From Shinella sp. H4-D48 (GTDB lineage: Bacteria > Pseudomonadota > Alphaproteobacteria > Rhizobiales > Rhizobiaceae): a DNA stretch of 64,000 bases. Below are positions 54,412-63,001 of the stretch, piece after piece (the stretch's first letter is position 1; each line of letters starts with the position of its first letter). The stretch lies in assembly GCF_022637395.1 (NCBI RefSeq), contig NZ_CP093337.1:124001-188000 (forward strand), given 5' to 3'. The notes below the pieces were generated by a model. It had not been told where the DNA came from. It worked only from the letters and a program-made list of their open reading frames with translations, and searched no databases. Made by a program: the position numbers and the translations under genes.

Positions 54412-55695
54412 ATGCTCAATGATCCGCGCTCCCATGGCCTCTGGGAGATGACCGCCCCGCCCGCCCCCGACACCGTCGCCTTCTCGGGAAAGGCGGAAGC
54501 GGATGTCGTTATCGTCGGTGGCGGCTATACCGGGTTTTCCGCAGCACTCCATCTCGCTGAACGCGGCACACGGGTCATCCTGCTGGAAGGCGCGGAGGTC
54601 GGTTATGGTGGGTCGGGCCGCAATGTCGGCCTCGTCAATGCCGGCATGTGGGTGATGCCCGACGAGCTGCCGGGCGTGCTCGGCGATCTCTACGGCAGCC
54701 GCCTGCTGGACGTGCTCGGCAACGCGCCGCGCCTGGTTTTCGATCTCGTCGAAAAGCATGGGATCGACTGCGAGATCAATCCGGCCGGCACGCTGCACTG
54801 TGCCGTCGGCCAGTCCGGCCTCGACGAGCTGAAGCAGCGCGCCGAGCAATGGGCGCGGCGCGGCGCACCGGTGCGGCTGCTCGATGCGGCGGAGACGGCG
54901 ACGAAGGTCGGCACCGGCGCCTATGCCGGCGCCCTGCTCGACATGCGCGCGGGCACGATCCAGCCGCTTGCCTATGCCCGCGGCCTCGCCCGCTCCGCCA
55001 TCGCGGCCGGCGCGCAGGTGTTTACCGGCAGTCCGGTGACAGGTGCGGAGCGCAACGGCACGCGCTGGACGGTGAAGACGCCGCGCGGCGACGTGACGGC
55101 TGACTGGGTGATCGTGGCGACCAATGCCTACACCGCCTCCCCCTGGAACGTCGTGCGCACGGAACTCGTGCATCTTCCCTACTTCAACTTCGCCACGGTG
55201 CCGCTGTCAGCCGAAATGCAGGCGAAGATCCTGCCGGAGCGCCAGGGCGCCTGGGATACCAAGGAGGTGCTCTCCTCCTTCCGGTTCGACAAGCGCGGCC
55301 GCCTGGTTTTCGGCAGCGTCGGCGCACTGCGTGGTACCGGGCTCGGCATCCACAAGGCTTGGGCGCGCCGGTCGCTGAAGAAGCTGTTTCCTGACATCGG
55401 TGACGTCGCCTTCGAGGCGGAGTGGTACGGCAAGATCGGCATGACCGCCGACAACCTGCCGCGCTTCCACCGGTTGGCCGAAAATGTCGTCGGCTTCTCC
55501 GGTTATAACGGCCGCGGCATCGCGCCGGGCACCGTTTTCGGCCGCACGCTGGCCGAGCTCGTGTCCGGCCGCATTGCTGAGGCCGACCTGCCGCTACCGG
55601 TCACCGACCCGCAGGCCCAGTCCTTCCGGTCAGTGCGCGAGGGTTATTACGAACTCGGCGCCCAGATTGCGCATTTTGCTAGTGCACGGTTCTAG
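54412..55695 (+). CDS. FAD-dependent oxidase, L-pipecolate oxidase (AmaA)-like
   Basis: 427 residues from ATG 54412 (ATG 54364 possible), equal in length to P. putida AmaA (428). FAD motif VVIVGGGYTGFSAALHLAERG at about 31-51; GGSGRNVGLVNAGMW and MPDE, LLDMRAGTIQPLAYA, QGAWDTKEVLSSFR and SGYNGRGIAPGTVFG all follow AmaA as remembered. AmaA oxidises L-pipecolate to piperideine-6-carboxylate, the substrate of the AmaB-type dehydrogenase at 48859. Placement beside the lysine operon supports this. Related glycine/putrescine oxidases cannot be excluded. Confidence 0.75.
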   Translation: MLNDPRSHGLWEMTAPPAPDTVAFSGKAEADVVIVGGGYTGFSAALHLAERGTRVILLEGAEVGYGGSGRNVGLVNAGMWVMPDELPGVLGDLYGSRLLDVLGNAPRLVFDLVEKHGIDCEINPAGTLHCAVGQSGLDELKQRAEQWARRGAPVRLLDAAETATKVGTGAYAGALLDMRAGTIQPLAYARGLARSAIAAGAQVFTGSPVTGAERNGTRWTVKTPRGDVTADWVIVATNAYTASPWNVVRTELVHLPYFNFATVPLSAEMQAKILPERQGAWDTKEVLSSFRFDKRGRLVFGSVGALRGTGLGIHKAWARRSLKKLFPDIGDVAFEAEWYGKIGMTADNLPRFHRLAENVVGFSGYNGRGIAPGTVFGRTLAELVSGRIAEADLPLPVTDPQAQSFRSVREGYYELGAQIAHFASARF

Positions 55696-55708
55696 AGACG
55701 CCTCAAGA

Positions 55709-55738
55709 CAAAACGCCCGGCCGAAGCCGGGCGTTTTG
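55709..55738. terminator. Bidirectional rho-independent terminator
   Basis: CAAAACGCCCGGC (55709-55721) and GCCGGGCGTTTTG (55726-55738) form a perfect 13-bp stem with a CGAA loop, between two convergent genes. Confidence 0.92.
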
Positions 55739-55754
55739 CATTCTTGAGTTGGCC

Positions 55755-56957
55755 TCAGTGCTGCTTTGCCGGAAGGCGCGGCAGGAAGATCGTCAGGATG
55801 CCGAGAAGCGGCAGATACGAGCAGATCTGGTAGACGAAGTTGATGCCGTGGCTGTCGGCGACGCCGCCGAGCAGAGCCGCACCCAGGCCGCCGGCGCCGA
55901 AGGCGAAGCCGAAGAAGATGCCGGCGATCATGCCGACGCGGCCCGGCACCAGTTCCTGCGCGAAGACGACGATGTTGGAGAAGGCCGAGGAGAAGATCAG
56001 GCCGATCAGCACCGTCAGCGCGCCCGTCCAGAACAGATTGGCATAGGGCAGCATCAGCGCGAAGGGGATGACGCCGAGGATCGAGAACCAGATCACGAAG
56101 CGCGTGCCGAAGCGGTCGCCGATCGGCCCGCCCATGAAGACGCCCAGCGCAGAGGCACCGAGGAACAGGAACAGCATCAGCTGCGCCTGCTGCACGTCGA
56201 GACCGAAACGGCCGATCGTGTAAAAGGTGAAGTAGCTCGAAATACTGGCGAGATAGGCATTCTTAGTGGTGGTCAGCAGCACCAGGACGGCAAGCGCCCA
56301 GGCGACGCGTCCGCGCGGCAGCGGCAGTTCGCGGCTGGCGGCAGGACGGCCCGCCGCAAGGCGGCGCTCCCCGGCATACCAGTTGCCGACCCATGTCAGG
56401 ATCGCCATGCCGAGCAGGGCGACGACTGAAAACCACGCAACGCTGGACTGGCCGAAGGGCAGCACGATGAAGGCGGCGAGCAACGGGCCCAGTGCTGTGC
56501 CGGCATTGCCGCCGACCTGGAACATCGACTGCGCCAATCCGTGACGACCGCCCGATGCGAGGCGCGCGACACGCGAGGATTCCGGATGGAAGATCGCGGA
56601 ACCGAGCCCGATCAGGCAGGCGCCGAAGACCAGCACGGGGAAAGAATGCGCATAGGCCAGCATGATCAGGCCGCAAAAGGTGCTGCCCATGCCGACCGGC
56701 AGCGAGAACGGCATCGGCCAGCGGTCCGTCACGATCCCGACGGCCGGCTGCAGGAGCGAGGCGGTGACCTGGAAGGCCAGCGTCAGAAGGCCGATCTGCA
56801 TGAAGTCGAGCGCATAGTTCGCCTTCAGGAGCGGGTAGAGCGACGTCAGAAGCGACTGCATGATGTCGTTCAGCATGTGGCAGGCGCTGACGGCAATGAT
56901 GATGGAATAGGACGTGGTGGCGACGCTGCGGGGCGCCGCGGGGACGACAGTCGACAT
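55755..56957 (-). CDS. MFS transporter, fosmidomycin-resistance (Fsr)-like
   Basis: 400 residues starting MSTVVPAA after a GAGG site. Twelve hydrophobic segments. The N-terminus ISACHMLNDIMQSLL-type text (SACHMLNDIMQSLLTSLYP) and the repeat G.GSAIFHPESSRVARLASGGRHG are signatures of the Fsr family of exporters. Such proteins extrude fosmidomycin or related small molecules. Regulation is probably by the divergent AraC gene 108 bp away. Confidence 0.87.
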   Translation of the reverse strand: MSTVVPAAPRSVATTSYSIIIAVSACHMLNDIMQSLLTSLYPLLKANYALDFMQIGLLTLAFQVTASLLQPAVGIVTDRWPMPFSLPVGMGSTFCGLIMLAYAHSFPVLVFGACLIGLGSAIFHPESSRVARLASGGRHGLAQSMFQVGGNAGTALGPLLAAFIVLPFGQSSVAWFSVVALLGMAILTWVGNWYAGERRLAAGRPAASRELPLPRGRVAWALAVLVLLTTTKNAYLASISSYFTFYTIGRFGLDVQQAQLMLFLFLGASALGVFMGGPIGDRFGTRFVIWFSILGVIPFALMLPYANLFWTGALTVLIGLIFSSAFSNIVVFAQELVPGRVGMIAGIFFGFAFGAGGLGAALLGGVADSHGINFVYQICSYLPLLGILTIFLPRLPAKQH

Positions 56958-57065
56958 TTTTTCCTCGAAGTTTCGACCCGGACAGGCTTTTTCTTGCTGA
57001 ATTACAAGTATTGCCTGCGGCCTGCTTTCGTGCTGAGGTCCATTTCTTACGCGATTGGGCCAAAG

Positions 57066-57887
57066 ATGGAAAAACTCACGGAATCCCGTCTCAAGACGCT
57101 GCATGAAGAGCATGTTCGCAACCTTGCCCGCATGGAGCAGTCGAACGAGGACGTTCTGGTGCATAGCACCGATGTTCCGGGGGGCTACACGGTTCCGCCG
57201 CATCATCATCGCCGCACGCAGTTCCTGTGCGTCTTCTCGGGTGTCGTGCTGGTTGCGACGGATCGCGGCCGCTGGATGATCCCGCCGGGCCATGCGCTGC
57301 TCATCCCGCGCGGGCTGGAGCATTCCGTCGAGATGTATTCGGATGTCAGCATGCGCTCGGTCTACATCTACTCGCCCGAGGGCCGCGCGGCGGCGCGCGA
57401 ACCCGTCGTGCTGGAGGTGACCGATCTTGCGCGCCAGCTCATCGCCGAAGCGTTGCGCAAGGGGGCGGTGGCGGAAGATCGCAGGCGGGGCGAACTGGTG
57501 ATGGCCTTGCTGGTCGATGAGATCGGGCGCCTTCAGGAACGCCGGCTTGGCCTGCCTTTTCCGGCGAGCGGCCGGCTTGCCGGACTTTGCCGCGATTTCG
57601 TCACGCAGCCCTCGCCCGCTGCCAAGATCGACGACTGGGCGCGTCGTCTCAACATGAGCCGGCGCACTTTCACGCGCTTCTTCCGGCAGGAGATGGGCAT
57701 AAGCTTCGTGACCTGGCGCCAGCAGGCCTGCCTTTTTGCCTGCCTGCCGCGCCTTGCCGCCGGCGAGCCGGTAACTCGGGTGGCGCTCGATGCAGGCTAT
57801 GAAAGCGTGCCGGCCTTCACCACCATGTTCAGGCGCATGCTGGGGGCCGCGCCCCGCGCTTATCTAACGAGCCGCGAGGCGGCGTAG
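57066..57887 (+). CDS. AraC-family regulator with cupin sensor domain
   Basis: 273 residues from ATG 57066. The N-terminal AraC-type cupin has VPPHHHRRTQFLCVFSG and IPPGHALLIPRGLEHSV. The C-terminal double HTH has WARRLNMSRRTFTRFFRQEMG and VALDAGYESVPAFTTMFRRMLG, then PRAYL. The arrangement is like Bacillus/Rhizobium regulators that control adjacent MFS exporters. It is divergent from the Fsr-like gene. Confidence 0.9.
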   Translation: MEKLTESRLKTLHEEHVRNLARMEQSNEDVLVHSTDVPGGYTVPPHHHRRTQFLCVFSGVVLVATDRGRWMIPPGHALLIPRGLEHSVEMYSDVSMRSVYIYSPEGRAAAREPVVLEVTDLARQLIAEALRKGAVAEDRRRGELVMALLVDEIGRLQERRLGLPFPASGRLAGLCRDFVTQPSPAAKIDDWARRLNMSRRTFTRFFRQEMGISFVTWRQQACLFACLPRLAAGEPVTRVALDAGYESVPAFTTMFRRMLGAAPRAYLTSREAA

Positions 57888-58014
57888 CGTCTCAAAAAGA
57901 CTGACAAAGGACGTGATCGGGGGGCTGTTTTCCGCCGGCTTTTGGGATTAGGAAGGGCTGCGGGACCCAAACCGGGCCGCAAACCGGGAGCGCTGGCCGC
58001 ACGGGGGACGGTGA

Positions 58015-58794
58015 ATGAAAAAGATATCGGTCATCGGCATCGGCGCGGGCAACCCCGAGCACATGACCATTCAGGCCATCAATACGCTGAACCGGGCAGA
58101 TGTGTTGCTCATCCCGCTGAAGGGGGATGAGAAGGCCTTCCTGGCCGATGCGCGCCGCGACATCTGCGCGCGTTTCCTGACCAATTCCGCCTGCCGCATC
58201 CTGGATTATGCCGTACCGGTGCGCAATGCCGACGGCGCCTATGAAGATGGCGTGCGCGACTGGCATCAAGCCATCGCCGCCATCTACGAGCGCACCCTCC
58301 TGAATGAACTCGGCGACGATGAGACCCTCGGCCTGCTCGTCTGGGGCGATCCAATGCTCTACGACAGCACGTTGCGCATCGTCGATCACGTGCGCGCCTC
58401 CGGCCGCGTCGCCTTCGAGATGGAGGTCATTCCGGGCATCACAAGCGTGCAGGCGCTCTGTGCCGGCCATGGCATCGCGCTCAACCGTATCGGCCTGCCC
58501 GTCGAGATCACCACCGGCCGCCGTCTGGCGGAGGGCTGGCCGGCGGCGACGCGCGATGCGCTCGTCATGCTGGATGGTGTGCAGGCCTTCAACACGGTGA
58601 ACGACCCCGAGGCGGAAATCTGGTGGGGCGCCTATCTCGGCACACCGCACGAGATCCTGCTGTCAGGCCGGCTCGCCGACATGGCCGAGACGATCACGCA
58701 GACTAGGACCAGGGCGCGTGCCGAACACGGCTGGATCATGGATACCTACCTGATCCGCCGGCCGGTGACCGATGCCGGGGAGGACGCAGCATGA
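58015..58794 (+). CDS. cobF: Precorrin-6A synthase (deacetylating) CobF
   Basis: 259 residues, ATG 58015 preceded by GGGGGA. TP_methylase fold: SVIGIGAGNPEHMTIQAI, LLVWGDPMLYDST (the GDP motif) and VIPGITSVQALCAGHGI. The N-terminus and EIWWGAYLGTPHEILLSG fit CobF. It methylates C1 of precorrin-5 and releases acetate in the aerobic cobalamin pathway. First of a tightly overlapped cob operon; no cobalamin riboswitch motif was found in the 127 bp upstream. Confidence 0.92.
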   Translation: MKKISVIGIGAGNPEHMTIQAINTLNRADVLLIPLKGDEKAFLADARRDICARFLTNSACRILDYAVPVRNADGAYEDGVRDWHQAIAAIYERTLLNELGDDETLGLLVWGDPMLYDSTLRIVDHVRASGRVAFEMEVIPGITSVQALCAGHGIALNRIGLPVEITTGRRLAEGWPAATRDALVMLDGVQAFNTVNDPEAEIWWGAYLGTPHEILLSGRLADMAETITQTRTRARAEHGWIMDTYLIRRPVTDAGEDAA

Positions 58795-60146
58795 CGGCAG
58801 CGTCCCACCGCATCGACACCAATACGTTGCGCCGCGGTGCATGCCCCTCGATTACCGCGCCCATGCAGACCGGCGACGGCCTTCTGGTGCGCCTTCGCCC
58901 GGTCTCAGCGGCGCTGAGCGCGCAGGACCTTCTTGCGCTTGCGGACATTGCCCGCCGGCATGGCAACGGGCTTATCGAAATCACGGCACGGGGCAATATC
59001 CAGTTGCGGGGCCTCACCGATGCATCGGTGCCGCGCCTTGCCGCCGATCTTGCTGCCGCCGGTATAGAGACCAGAACCGGCGTTGCCGTTGAGGTCCCGC
59101 CGCTTTCCGGCGTGGACCCGTCCGAAATCGCCGATGCCACGCCGATAGCGGATGCCTTGCGCAACGCTATCGCGGCTGCTGCGCTCACACTTGCGCCCAA
59201 GCTTGCCATCGTCGTGGATGGCGGCGGCGTGCTGTCGCTTTCCGATATGGTCGCCGATATCCGGCTCGACGCTATCGAGACAAATGAAGGCGCCCTCTGG
59301 CGTCTGGCCATCGGTGGTGATCGCGAAACGACGCGTTCTGTTGCTCTTCTGCCTTCGGATGCCGTTATCGACGGCACGATGGCCGTCGTTTCGGCGCTGG
59401 CTGCCGCCGGTCCGGCGACCCGTGGCCGCGATCTGGACGTCCCGACCCTGAGCGCCAATCTTTCCGAGGGGGACAAGGGGCAGGAGGCGATTTCCTGGTT
59501 CAAATCCGGCCCGCGGCATCCGGTCGGCAAACACCATATCGGCGGTCGTCTGGTTCTGGGTGTCGCGCCCGCCTATGGGCAGGTGCATGCGGATCGCCTC
59601 GCCGCCCTTGTCCAAAGCCTCTCGGCCTGCGGCGCCATGGAATTTTGTCTTGCGCCGCACCGCACGCTTCTGGTGTGCGGGCTTTCGGAAGAAGGGCTGG
59701 CCGCTGCACAAGGGGCGGCCGAGCGCGAAGGCTTCTGGTGCACGGACAAGGCGCCGGGGCGTTCCGTCTCGATCTGCGCCGGAGCTGCGGGCTGCGCATC
59801 CGCAAGCTTCGATACGCATGCCGCTGCCGATGCCGTGGTGGCCCACGCCGCCGGCCTGCTCGATGGCTCCGTCGATATCCATATTTCCGGCTGCCCCAAG
59901 GGTTGCGCTCATCCGGCGCGCGCTGCCGTCACGCTGTGCGGCACGGCCGATGGCGTCGGCCTTGTCCTCAACGGCAAGGCATCCGATCCGGCGCTGGCAA
60001 CCGTTCCCGCTGACGGCTTCGTGCCGGCGATCCAGCGTCTCGGCGCCCTGTTGCGCAATCGCCGTGCCGAAAGCGAGACGGCAAAAAGCCTTCTCGATCG
60101 CACGGCGCCCGATACTATCGTTTCCGCATATCAAGGCCACCAATGA
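58791..60146 (+). CDS. cobG: Precorrin-3B synthase CobG
   Basis: 451 residues, ATGA overlap with cobF. Sulfite/nitrite-reductase ferredoxin-like half-domains have RRGACPSITAPMQTGDGLLVR and LIEITARGNIQLRGL, then HHIGGRLVLGVAPAYGQV. The 4Fe-4S cysteines lie in SICAGAAGCASASF and HISGCPKGCAHP. It oxidatively converts precorrin-3A to 3B using O2, marking the pathway as aerobic. Confidence 0.92.
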   Translation: MTAASHRIDTNTLRRGACPSITAPMQTGDGLLVRLRPVSAALSAQDLLALADIARRHGNGLIEITARGNIQLRGLTDASVPRLAADLAAAGIETRTGVAVEVPPLSGVDPSEIADATPIADALRNAIAAAALTLAPKLAIVVDGGGVLSLSDMVADIRLDAIETNEGALWRLAIGGDRETTRSVALLPSDAVIDGTMAVVSALAAAGPATRGRDLDVPTLSANLSEGDKGQEAISWFKSGPRHPVGKHHIGGRLVLGVAPAYGQVHADRLAALVQSLSACGAMEFCLAPHRTLLVCGLSEEGLAAAQGAAEREGFWCTDKAPGRSVSICAGAAGCASASFDTHAAADAVVAHAAGLLDGSVDIHISGCPKGCAHPARAAVTLCGTADGVGLVLNGKASDPALATVPADGFVPAIQRLGALLRNRRAESETAKSLLDRTAPDTIVSAYQGHQ

Positions 60147-60775
60147 CTGAGTATGACTACATCAAGGATGGCACGGCCATCTATGAGAAATCCTTTGCGA
60201 TCATCCGTTCGGAGGCTGATCTTGCACGCTTTTCCGAGGCGGAGGCCGATGTCGCGGTGCGCATGATCCATGCCGCCGGCCTCGTCGAGGCGGCGCAGCA
60301 TTTCGTCTTTTCGCCGGATTTCGTGTCTTCCGCACGGGCCGCCCTTCAGGCCGGCGCCCCGATCTTCTGCGATGCCGAAATGGTGGCCCGCGGCGTGACC
60401 GCCGCCCGCCTGCCTGCCGGCAACGACGTCATCTGCACCCTTCGCGATCCGCGCACGCCGGAACTGGCAGGCGAGACCGGCAACACCCGCTCGGCCGCCG
60501 CCATACGGCTCTGGCTGGACCGCATGGCCGGCTCGGTCGTTGCTATCGGCAATGCGCCCACGGCGCTGTTCTACCTGCTGGAATTGCTGCGCGACGGCGC
60601 GCCGAAACCGGCGGCCATTCTCGGCATGCCGGTCGGCTTCGTCGGCGCGGCGGAATCGAAGGATGCGCTTGCTGAAAACTCCTACGGCGTGCCCTTCGCC
60701 ATCGTGCGCGGTCGCCTCGGCGGCAGCGCAATGACGGCCGCCGCCCTCAATTCGCTGGCGAGGCCGGGCCTATGA
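60143..60775 (+). CDS. cobH: Precorrin-8X methylmutase CobH
   Basis: 210 residues, overlapping cobG by ATGA. IYEKSFAIIRSEADL near the N-terminus, catalytic His43 in RMIHAAGLVE (same number as in P. denitrificans CobH), GAPIFCDAEMVARGV, and ILGMPVGFVGAAESK. It moves the C11 methyl to C12, forming hydrogenobyrinic acid. Confidence 0.93.
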   Translation: MTEYDYIKDGTAIYEKSFAIIRSEADLARFSEAEADVAVRMIHAAGLVEAAQHFVFSPDFVSSARAALQAGAPIFCDAEMVARGVTAARLPAGNDVICTLRDPRTPELAGETGNTRSAAAIRLWLDRMAGSVVAIGNAPTALFYLLELLRDGAPKPAAILGMPVGFVGAAESKDALAENSYGVPFAIVRGRLGGSAMTAAALNSLARPGL

Positions 60776-61506
60776 GCACCATGACCGGACGACTGTATGG
60801 CGTGGGCACGGGACCGGGTGACCCGGAACTGCTGACGCTGAAAGCGGTGCGGGCGATCGGCGAGGCGGATGTTCTCGCCTATTTCGCCAAGGCCGGCCGG
60901 TCCGGCAACGGGCGCGCCATCGTCGAGGGGATGCTGAAGCCGGGCATGACGGAGCTGCCGCTCTACTATCCCGTGACGACGGAAATCCACAAGGACCACG
61001 ACGACTACAAGGGCCAGATCACCGGGTTCTACGATGCATCGGCCGAAGCGGTGGCGACGCATCTTGCGGCGGGCCGCACGGTCGCGATCCTCTCGGAGGG
61101 TGACCCGATGTTCTACGGCTCCTACATGCATCTGCATGTGCGGCTGGCCCATCGTTTCCCGACGGAGGTCATTCCCGGCATCACGGCCATGTCCGGCTGC
61201 TGGTCGCTGTCCGGCCTGCCGATCGTGCAGGGCGACGACGTGCTGTCCGTTCTGCCGGGCACGATGGCAGAGGGCGAGCTGGAGCGCCGGCTGGTCGATA
61301 CGCAGGCCGCCGTCATCATGAAGGTCGGCCGAAACCTCCCAAAAATCCGCCGCGCGCTGGCGAGTGCCGGACGCCTCGCCGAGGCCGTCTACGTCGAGCG
61401 CGGCACCACGCCGTCGAGCATGTCCATTCGCCTTTCGGAAAAACTCGACGACACCGCGCCCTATTTTTCGCTGGTGCTCGTGCCCGGCTGGGGCGGCCGG
61501 GCATGA
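60772..61506 (+). CDS. cobI: Precorrin-2 C20-methyltransferase CobI
   Basis: 244 residues. LYGVGTGPGDPELLTLKAVRAI start block, ILSEGDPMFYGSYMHL, VIPGITAMSGCWSLSGLP. It is a SAM-dependent TP_methylase that makes precorrin-3A. ATGA overlaps occur at both ends of the gene. Confidence 0.93.
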   Translation: MSTMTGRLYGVGTGPGDPELLTLKAVRAIGEADVLAYFAKAGRSGNGRAIVEGMLKPGMTELPLYYPVTTEIHKDHDDYKGQITGFYDASAEAVATHLAAGRTVAILSEGDPMFYGSYMHLHVRLAHRFPTEVIPGITAMSGCWSLSGLPIVQGDDVLSVLPGTMAEGELERRLVDTQAAVIMKVGRNLPKIRRALASAGRLAEAVYVERGTTPSSMSIRLSEKLDDTAPYFSLVLVPGWGGRA

Positions 61507-62267
61507 CAGGCAAGCTCTTCGTGATCGGCACGGGGCCTGGCAATCCCGACCAGATGACGCCGGAAGCGCTGCGAGCGGTGGAGGCCTCCAGTGAATTCTT
61601 CGGTTATTTTCCGTATATCGACCGCCTGAACCTCAGGCCAGACCAGATCAAGGTCGCGTCCGACAACCGCGAGGAGCTGAACCGCGCGCAGGCGGCGCTC
61701 ATGCGGGCAGCCGACGGCGTGAATGTCTGCGTCGTCTCCGGCGGCGATCCCGGCGTCTTCGCCATGGCGGCGGCGGTCTGCGAAGCGATCGATGCCGGGC
61801 CGGCGGAATGGAAGACGGTCGACCTCGTCGTCGTTCCCGGCGTCACGGCCATGCTGGCGGTCGCCGCCCGCATCGGCGCGCCGCTCGGGCATGATTTCTG
61901 TGCGATCTCGCTGTCCGACAATCTCAAGCCGTGGGAGATTATCGAGAAGCGGCTCAGGCTGGTCAGTGAGGCGGGCCTCGTCATCGCGCTCTACAATCCG
62001 ATCAGCAAGGCGCGGCCGTGGCAGCTCGGCAAGGCCTTCGAAATCCTGCGCGAGACGCTGCCGGCCGAAACGCCCGTCGTCTTCGGCCGCGCGGCGGGTC
62101 GTCCCGACGAGCGCATGCTGGTCATGCCGCTGGGGGAAGCCGAGGCCGATCGCGCCGACATGGCGACCTGCGTGGTCATCGGCTCGCCGGAGACGCGCGT
62201 CATCGCCCGTCCCGGCCTGCCTGATCTCGTCTATACGCCGCGTTTCCTCAGGGACGAGAGCAGATGA
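61503..62267 (+). CDS. cobJ: Precorrin-3B C17-methyltransferase CobJ
   Basis: 254 residues. LFVIGTGPGNPDQMTPEALRA, EFFGYFPYIDRL, CVVSGGDPGVFAMAAAV and LYNPISKARPWQLGKAF fit CobJ. It carries out C17 methylation with ring contraction. Its 3' end overlaps the convergent cobK by 37 bp, so transcripts from the two strands are complementary here. Confidence 0.93.
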   Translation: MTGKLFVIGTGPGNPDQMTPEALRAVEASSEFFGYFPYIDRLNLRPDQIKVASDNREELNRAQAALMRAADGVNVCVVSGGDPGVFAMAAAVCEAIDAGPAEWKTVDLVVVPGVTAMLAVAARIGAPLGHDFCAISLSDNLKPWEIIEKRLRLVSEAGLVIALYNPISKARPWQLGKAFEILRETLPAETPVVFGRAAGRPDERMLVMPLGEAEADRADMATCVVIGSPETRVIARPGLPDLVYTPRFLRDESR

Positions 62268-63001
62268 TCGGCCAGCCGCTCCGCTTCCTCGGCCGTTCCG
62301 GCGCGATGCCCGTCATCGCCCGCCGCCCGCTCCACGAGCACGACGGGCAGGCCCAGAATGCGCGCGGCGACGATCTTGCCGTGGGTGGCCTCGCCGCCGG
62401 AATTCTTGCTGACGATAACCTCAATCCGGTGTTCGCGAAGAAGAGCGACCTCGTCTTCCACCGCGAAAGGACCGCGGGCCAGCAGGTATTCGACCTGCGG
62501 CGCATCGAGCGGCGGATCGACGGGATCGACGCTGCGCACGAGATAGCGGTGCTGCGGCGCGGTATCGAAAACCTTGGCTTCCTGCCGTCCAATGGCGAGG
62601 AACACGCGGCGGGGGTCTTTTCCGAGCGCGGTGACAGCGTCCGCCATCGTGGCGACACGCGTCCATCGGTCGCCGTCCGTTTCGTCCCAGCCACGTCGCT
62701 CCAGACGCAGCAGCGGAATGCCGGTCTGGCGGCTTGCGGCGCGGGCATTGGCGGAAATCTGCCGGGCGAAGGGATGCGTGGCGTCGATCAGGAGATCGAT
62801 CGCCTGCGCGCTGAGATAGTCGATGAGGCCGGCAACGCCGCCGAAGCCACCGCTGCGCACCGGTACGGGCTGCCGGGCGGGATCGATCGTGCGGCCGGCA
62901 AGCGAGAGCGTCACGGCGAGATCGTTGCGTGTTACCAGGCGCGCCGCAAGCTCGCGGGCTTCGGTCGTTCCGCCCAGTATGAGGATGCGTCTCTTGTCCA
63001 C
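62231..63001 (-). CDS. cobK: Precorrin-6A reductase CobK
   Basis: 256 residues from GTG 63001 (an ATG at 63043 would add 14 residues). RILILGGTTEARELAARL opens the CobK/CbiJ fold; LLIDATHPFARQISANA, VFLAIGRQE and VIVSKNSGGEATHGKI are family motifs. It reduces precorrin-6A with NADPH. It alone is on the minus strand; its 5' end overlaps the cobL 5' end and its 3' end overlaps cobJ. Confidence 0.92.
   Translation of the reverse strand: MDKRRILILGGTTEARELAARLVTRNDLAVTLSLAGRTIDPARQPVPVRSGGFGGVAGLIDYLSAQAIDLLIDATHPFARQISANARAASRQTGIPLLRLERRGWDETDGDRWTRVATMADAVTALGKDPRRVFLAIGRQEAKVFDTAPQHRYLVRSVDPVDPPLDAPQVEYLLARGPFAVEDEVALLREHRIEVIVSKNSGGEATHGKIVAARILGLPVVLVERAAGDDGHRAGTAEEAERLADHLLSSLRKRGV

Noticed and set aside
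57888-58014. Cobalamin riboswitch upstream of cobF
   Set aside because: The region has GC-rich repeats (CCGGGCC/AAACCGGG) but lacks the B12 box (GCCACTG-like) and the usual receptor core. It is too short for a full element.
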